The notes beneath the pieces are model-generated. The model was given only the letters and a program-made list of their open reading frames with translations, had not been told where the DNA came from and searched no databases. The position numbers were made by a program, and so were the translations under genes. From CAVTWH01 sp963738365 (GTDB lineage: Bacteria; Actinomycetota; Actinomycetes; Mycobacteriales; Micromonosporaceae), in assembly GCA_963738365.1 (NCBI GenBank), contig CAVTWH010000008.1:372001-436000 (forward strand): a stretch of 64,000 nucleotides of DNA, written 5' to 3'. Of this stretch, positions 60,446-64,000 are shown piece after piece (position 1 is the stretch's first letter; each line of letters starts with the position of its first letter).

Positions 60446-61215
60446 GACGTGCGGTGCACCTTGTGCTGGGCGGCCTGGGCCAGCGGCCGGACCACCAGCC
60501 GGTCGATGTTGACGTGCTGGGGCCGGGTGGCGCACCAGGCTACGCAGTCGGCGATGTCCTCGGCCAGCAGCGGCTCGGCCACGCCCTGGTAGACGGCGGC
60601 GGCCCGGTCGGCGTCGCCGCCGAACCGGTTGAGCGCGAACTCGTCGGTGCGCACCATGCCCGGGTCGATCTCGACCACCCGGACCGGACGGCCGCACAGT
60701 TCCAGCCGCAGCGTCCCGGCCAGTGCGGTCTGCGCGTGCTTGGCGGCCGTGTACCCGCCGCCGCCCTCGTAGACGACCTGGCCGGCGGTGGAGCTGACCA
60801 CCACGACGGTCCCGGCGCCGGAGGCGTCCAGGGCGGGCAGCAGCGCCTGCGTCACGCGCAGCGTGCCGAGCACGTTCACCTCGTACATCCACTGCCAGTC
60901 GGCGACCTTCGCGGCGCTGACCGGGTCGGCGCCGAGCGCCCCGCCGGCGTTGTTGACCAGCAGGGTGAGCTGCCCGGGCAGCTGCCCCACGGCGGTGGCC
61001 AGGGCGGCCACGTCGGCGTCGCGGGTGAGGTCGGCGGTGACCGCGCTGGCCGTACCCCCGCGCTCTTCGATCTCCGGCGACCAGGTCGGCCAGCCGGTCG
61101 GCGCGCCGGGCGGCGGCGACCACGTGGAAACCTTCGGCGGCCAGCCGGCGGGCGGTGGCCGCGCCGATCCCGCTGGAGGCTCCGGTGACCACCGCGATCC
61201 GGCGTAGTCCGACAT
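60442..61215 (-). CDS. Short-chain dehydrogenase/reductase (two frame breaks)
   Basis: About 258 residues. VVTGASSGIGAATARRLAAE is the NAD(P) loop, LVNNAGGALGADPV the NNAG motif, VVVVSSTAGQ the catalytic Ser and YTAAKHAQTALAG the YxxxK. A classical SDR, matching Rv0484c in position near mshA. One break sits near 61197, between MSDYA and RIAVVTG, and one near 61080. The ATG at 61215 follows TAGGAT by 6 nt on the minus strand. It is divergent from mshA. Confidence 0.85.
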   Translation of the reverse strand: MSDYAGSRWSPEPPAGSARPPPAGWPPKVSTWSPPPGAPTGWPTWSPEIEERGGTASAVTADLTRDADVAALATAVGQLPGQLTLLVNNAGGALGADPVSAAKVADWQWMYEVNVLGTLRVTQALLPALDASGAGTVVVVSSTAGQVVYEGGGGYTAAKHAQTALAGTLRLELCGRPVRVVEIDPGMVRTDEFALNRFGGDADRAAAVYQGVAEPLLAEDIADCVAWCATRPQHVNIDRLVVRPLAQAAQHKVHRTS

Positions 61216-61395
61216 GCGGTGATCCTAAGCGGGGGCGGCGCCGCGCCGGTCGCGGCCCGGGAGAGCTGCGTCACGTCCCGACGCGGTGGCCGGCGGCGAG
61301 GACAATGCGAACCGGGAAGATCCTGGGGTACCCCTGGGTTGCAGACGGTGGCGCCCGGCCCGGGCGTCCGAGTGAGCGTGCACGAGGGAGCGAAT

Positions 61396-62753
61396 GTGAC
61401 CAAGACCGGCGATGACCTGCCCCGTCGGGTCGCCACCCTCTCGGTCCACACCTCCCCGCTGCACCAGCCGGGCACCGGTGACGCCGGGGGCATGAACGTC
61501 TACATCGTCGAGGTCGCCAAGCGGCTGGCCGCGGCCGGGGTGAGCGTGGAGATCTTCACCCGGGCCACCACCTCGGACTGCCCCACGGCAGGTGGAGCTG
61601 GCCCCGGGGGTGCTGGTCCGGCACGTCACCGCCGGCCCGTTCGAGGGCCTGGCCAAGGAGGACCTGCCGGCCCAGATGTGCGCCTTCACCACCGGCGTGC
61701 TGCGCGCCGAGGCGGCCCGGGCACCCGGCTGGTACGACCTCGTCCACTCCCACTACTGGCTCTCCGGCCAGGTCGGCTGGCTGGCCAAGGACCGCTGGGG
61801 GGTGCCGCTGGTGCACACCGCGCACACCCTCGCCAAGGTCAAGAACGCGCAGCTGGCGGCCGGCGACACCCCGGAGCCGCAAGACCCGGGTGATCGGCGA
61901 GGAGCAGGTGGTCTGCCGAGGCCGACCGGCTGGTGGCCAACACCGCCGACCGAGGCCAGCGAACTGTCGACGCTGTACGCCGCCGACCCGGCCCGGGTCG
62001 GCGGTGGTGGAGCCCGGCGTCGACCTGGACACCTTCCGGCCGGCCGGCGCCGGCGGCCGGGAGGCCGCCCGGCGCCGGCTCGGCCTGCCGGCGGACGGCA
62101 TGTGGTGGCGTTCGTCGGCCGTATCCAGCCGCTCAAGGCGCCGGACGTGCTGCTGCGCGCCGCCGCCGCGCTGCGCGCGGTGGACCCGGGCGTGGCCGAG
62201 CGAGCTCACCGTGGCGATCGTCGGCGGCAACAGCGGCAGCGGACTGGACCTGGCGGCGCTCGCCAGCCACCTGGGACTGGGCGACAGCGTGCGGTTCCTC
62301 GACCCGCGCGGCCACCGCGAGCTGGCCGACGTGTACCGGGCCGCCGACCTGGTCGCCGTGCCCAGCTACAACGAGTCCTTCGGCCTGGTGGCCCTGGAGG
62401 CCCAGGCGTGCGGTACCCCGGTGGTGGCCGCCGCTGTGGGCGGCCTGGTCACCGCCGTCCGGGACGGCGTCTCCGGGGCGCTGGTCGACGGGCACGACCG
62501 GGACGACTGGGCCCGGGTGATCGGCGCGCTGCTGCGCGAGCCGGCCCGGCGGGCCCGGCTGTGGCGGGGCGCGCTGGCGCACGCCCAGGCGTTCTCCTGG
62601 GACCGCACCGCCGAGGGCCTGCTCGCCGTCTACCGGGACGCGCTGGCCGAGCACCGGGCGCGGCTGGCCGCCCAGCTGTCCCGGCTGCGCCAGCGCGACC
62701 GCGCCGGTGTCGCCGACGCGCTGCTCGGCGCGTCGGTGGAGGGCGCCTGGTGA
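61396..62753 (+). CDS. mshA: D-inositol-3-phosphate glycosyltransferase MshA (frameshifted as read)
   Basis: About 450 residues after repair. A GT4/GT-B fold: VATLSVHTSPLHQPGTGDAG, then GMNVYIVEVAKRLA, VHSHYWLSGQVGWLAKDRWG, PLVHTAHTLAKVKNAQL, AFVGRIQPLKAPDVLLRAAA and VPSYNESFGLVALEAQACGT. These match MshA closely. It joins UDP-GlcNAc to inositol 3-phosphate, the first step of mycothiol synthesis. Breaks lie near 61580, 61880, 61907, 61952, 62003, 62102 and 62203. GTG 61396 starts it. The stop overlaps the ybjN GTG (GTGA). Confidence 0.93.
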
Positions 62754-63250
62754 CCCGGGACGAGGTCCGTGCCCTGATCGGGCGGGTGCTGGACGAGCGC
62801 GAGGTGACCTGGGAACCCACCGGGGAGTACAGCGTCGCGGCCACCCTGCCCGGCACCCACAAGCTGAAGACCGTGTGCAACCTGCTGGTGGGCGAGCACT
62901 CGGTGCGGATCGAGGCGTTCGTGATGCGCGCGCCCGAGGAGCGCCGGGAGCAGCTGTGGGCCTGGCTGCTGCAGCGCAACGCGAAGTTCTACGGCGTCGC
63001 GTTCGCCATCGACAAGGTCGGCGACGTCTACCTCACCGGCCGGTACCCGCTGCACGCGGTCACCGCCGACGAGCTGGACCGGCTGCTCGGCGCCGTGCTG
63101 ACCTACGCCGACGAGAGCTTCGACACGATGCTGGAGATCGGCTTCGCCGGCGCCATCCAGCGGGAGTGGGACTGGCGGGTCAACCGCGGCGAGCCGACCG
63201 ACAACCTGGCCGCCTTCCGCCACCTCATCAGCCGCACCGACCCCGACTGA
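62750..63250 (+). CDS. YbjN-domain protein (Rv0487-like)
   Basis: 166 residues. YbjN fold: TWEPTGEYSVAATLPGTHKL, VCNLLVGEHSVRIEAFVMRA, LWAWLLQRNAKFYGVAFAID and VYLTGRYPLHAVTADELDRL. It ends with FAGAIQREWDWRVNRGEP. The family is a fold of type-III-chaperone-like dimers with unknown partners. Its GTG start overlaps the mshA stop by 4 nt, the same pairing as in M. tuberculosis. Confidence 0.88.
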   Translation: MTRDEVRALIGRVLDEREVTWEPTGEYSVAATLPGTHKLKTVCNLLVGEHSVRIEAFVMRAPEERREQLWAWLLQRNAKFYGVAFAIDKVGDVYLTGRYPLHAVTADELDRLLGAVLTYADESFDTMLEIGFAGAIQREWDWRVNRGEPTDNLAAFRHLISRTDPD

Positions 63251-63313
63251 CCCGGGACGAGGCGCCCGTCGCGGAGCAACAGAATCGTCACAGCGCCCGG
63301 CTAGCCTGCGGGC

Positions 63314-64000
63314 GTGTCCGTCGACCGGGACGCTCCACCCCACGCCGCCGCGCCGGTGCGCCACCGGCCGGCGCTGCCGGCGTTCGCCTGGCAGCCGGTG
63401 CTCGCCGTCACCGCGGCGCTGGTCGCCACGCTGGCCGCCACCGCCGGCCGGTACGGCTTCCACCGCGACGAGCTGTACTTCCGGGTGCTGGGGCAGCACC
63501 CGGCGTGGGGGTATGTCGACCAGCCGCCGTTGACACCGCTGCTGGTCCGGGCCGCCACGGCGCTGTTCGGCGACTCGCTGTGGGCGCTGCGACTGCCGGC
63601 CATCGTGCTGGTACCCGCCGTCGTGCCGATGGTGGCGCTGTTCGCCCGGGAGCTCGGTGGCGGGCGGACCGCGCAGCTGCTCGCCGCGGTCGGCGGGTGC
63701 GGCAGCTTCGTGCTGGTCTGCGGGCACCTGGTGCTGACCGCGTCGCTGGACGCGCCGGCCACCGCGCTGGTCCTGCTGCTGGTGGCCCGGGCGCTGCTGC
63801 GCGACGAGCCGCGCTGGTGGCTGTGGGCCGGGCTGGCCGGCGGGCTGAGCCTCTACAACAAGGAGCTGCTGCCGCTGCTGCTGCTCGGGCTGGCGGCCGG
63901 GCTGCTGATCGCCGGTCCGCGCCGGGTACTGGCCTCGCCCTGGCTGTGGGCCGGCGTCGGGCTGGCCGCGCTGGTCGGCGCACCGAACCTGATCTTCCAG
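63314..64000 (+). CDS. GT39-family (PMT/ArnT-like) mannosyltransferase, 5' part
   Basis: The first 229 residues only; the gene runs past the window. The N-terminal span is FAWQPVLAVTAALVATLAAT. GYGFHRDELYFRVLGQHPAWGYVDQPPLTPLL contains the early D-E and the PPL of the GT39/ArnT family, and several spans follow (AIVLVPAVVPMVALFA; LVLLLVARALL; LLPLLLLGLAAGLL). It transfers sugar from a polyprenyl phosphate to a protein or lipid outside the membrane. TAGCCT at 63302-63307 is 6 nt before the GTG at 63314. Confidence 0.83.
   Translation, partial: MSVDRDAPPHAAAPVRHRPALPAFAWQPVLAVTAALVATLAATAGRYGFHRDELYFRVLGQHPAWGYVDQPPLTPLLVRAATALFGDSLWALRLPAIVLVPAVVPMVALFARELGGGRTAQLLAAVGGCGSFVLVCGHLVLTASLDAPATALVLLLVARALLRDEPRWWLWAGLAGGLSLYNKELLPLLLLGLAAGLLIAGPRRVLASPWLWAGVGLAALVGAPNLIFQ

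Overview
The window is high-GC DNA (visibly above 70% G+C, strongly GC3-biased) from an actinomycete. Family-level evidence points to Micromonosporaceae (Micromonospora/Salinispora-like): mycothiol genes (mshA, mshD, a mycothiol-dependent DinB-like enzyme), GlnR, a split Ku/LigD end-joining set, type VII-secretion-like small proteins, and gene order shared with Mycobacterium tuberculosis at two places. The second half recalls Rv0812-Rv0820 (pstB/phoT, mshD, glnR, lmeA, cysA2, sseC2, Rv0813c) and Rv0474-Rv0487 (XRE regulator, hbhA, DUF2516, murB, SDR, mshA, YbjN). The comparison is from memory, not a search.

Layout. 0-2.7 kb: ESX-like proteins, a PSP1/RicT-type Fe-S protein, an antitoxin remnant and a methyltransferase. 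2.7-10.3 kb: metallophosphatase, tRNA-Thr(CGT), propeller-like lipoprotein or membrane protein, TfoX-N protein, DUF4352-like protein, alditol oxidase, LURP-one/scramblase-like protein. 10.4-13.4 kb: Ku, ATP-dependent ligase and LigD-type polymerase (non-homologous end joining). 13.4-25 kb: FUSC exporter, PrsW protease, a WzyC/O-antigen-ligase-like membrane protein coupled to a small secreted protein, GroES paralogue, AI-2E transporter, DinG helicase, Uma2 nuclease, DUF402, PLC-like protein with decapeptide repeats. 25-36 kb: a phosphate island with PPK2, DUF47-Pit under a PHO box, an oxidoreductase, a NUDIX hydrolase, an orphan LacI regulator, and pstSCAB under a second PHO box. 36.5-47.7 kb: mshD, glnR, lmeA-like gene, a cysteine leader peptide, thiosulfate sulfurtransferase with sseC, DsrE protein, nitrobindin, Fur, YgfZ, BKACE. 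47.7-64 kb: asparaginase, XRE-HbhA operon, hydrolases, AlaX editing protein, EI24, endonuclease/phosphatase, macro domain, murB/mgtC convergent pair, an LPxTG surface protein, methyltransferase, SDR, mshA-ybjN and the start of a GT39 mannosyltransferase-like gene.

Three window-wide patterns stand out. (1) About 50-60 single-base frame breaks are concentrated in blocks (0.2-1.5, 13.1, 25.4-29.2, 30.9, 32.6, 35.2-36.0, 37.0-38.1, 46.9-48.6, 51.1-51.6 and 60.2-62.3 kb). They interrupt genes that are otherwise perfectly conserved and include core genes. I read these as sequence or assembly errors, not pseudogenes, and annotate each gene across the breaks. (2) Some twenty genes have a TAnnnT -10 box 6-9 nt before the start codon, predicting leaderless mRNAs; this was used to choose starts. 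(3) Short tandem repeats recur at or just past the 3' ends of genes, several of them duplicating the stop codon.

Regulation visible in the DNA: PHO boxes for phosphate uptake, duplicated LacI operators around lacI, a four-copy GCTAGC operator before the XRE-hbhA operon, a Cys-Leu-Cys leader peptide before the sulfurtransferase, and many perfect hairpins between convergent genes.
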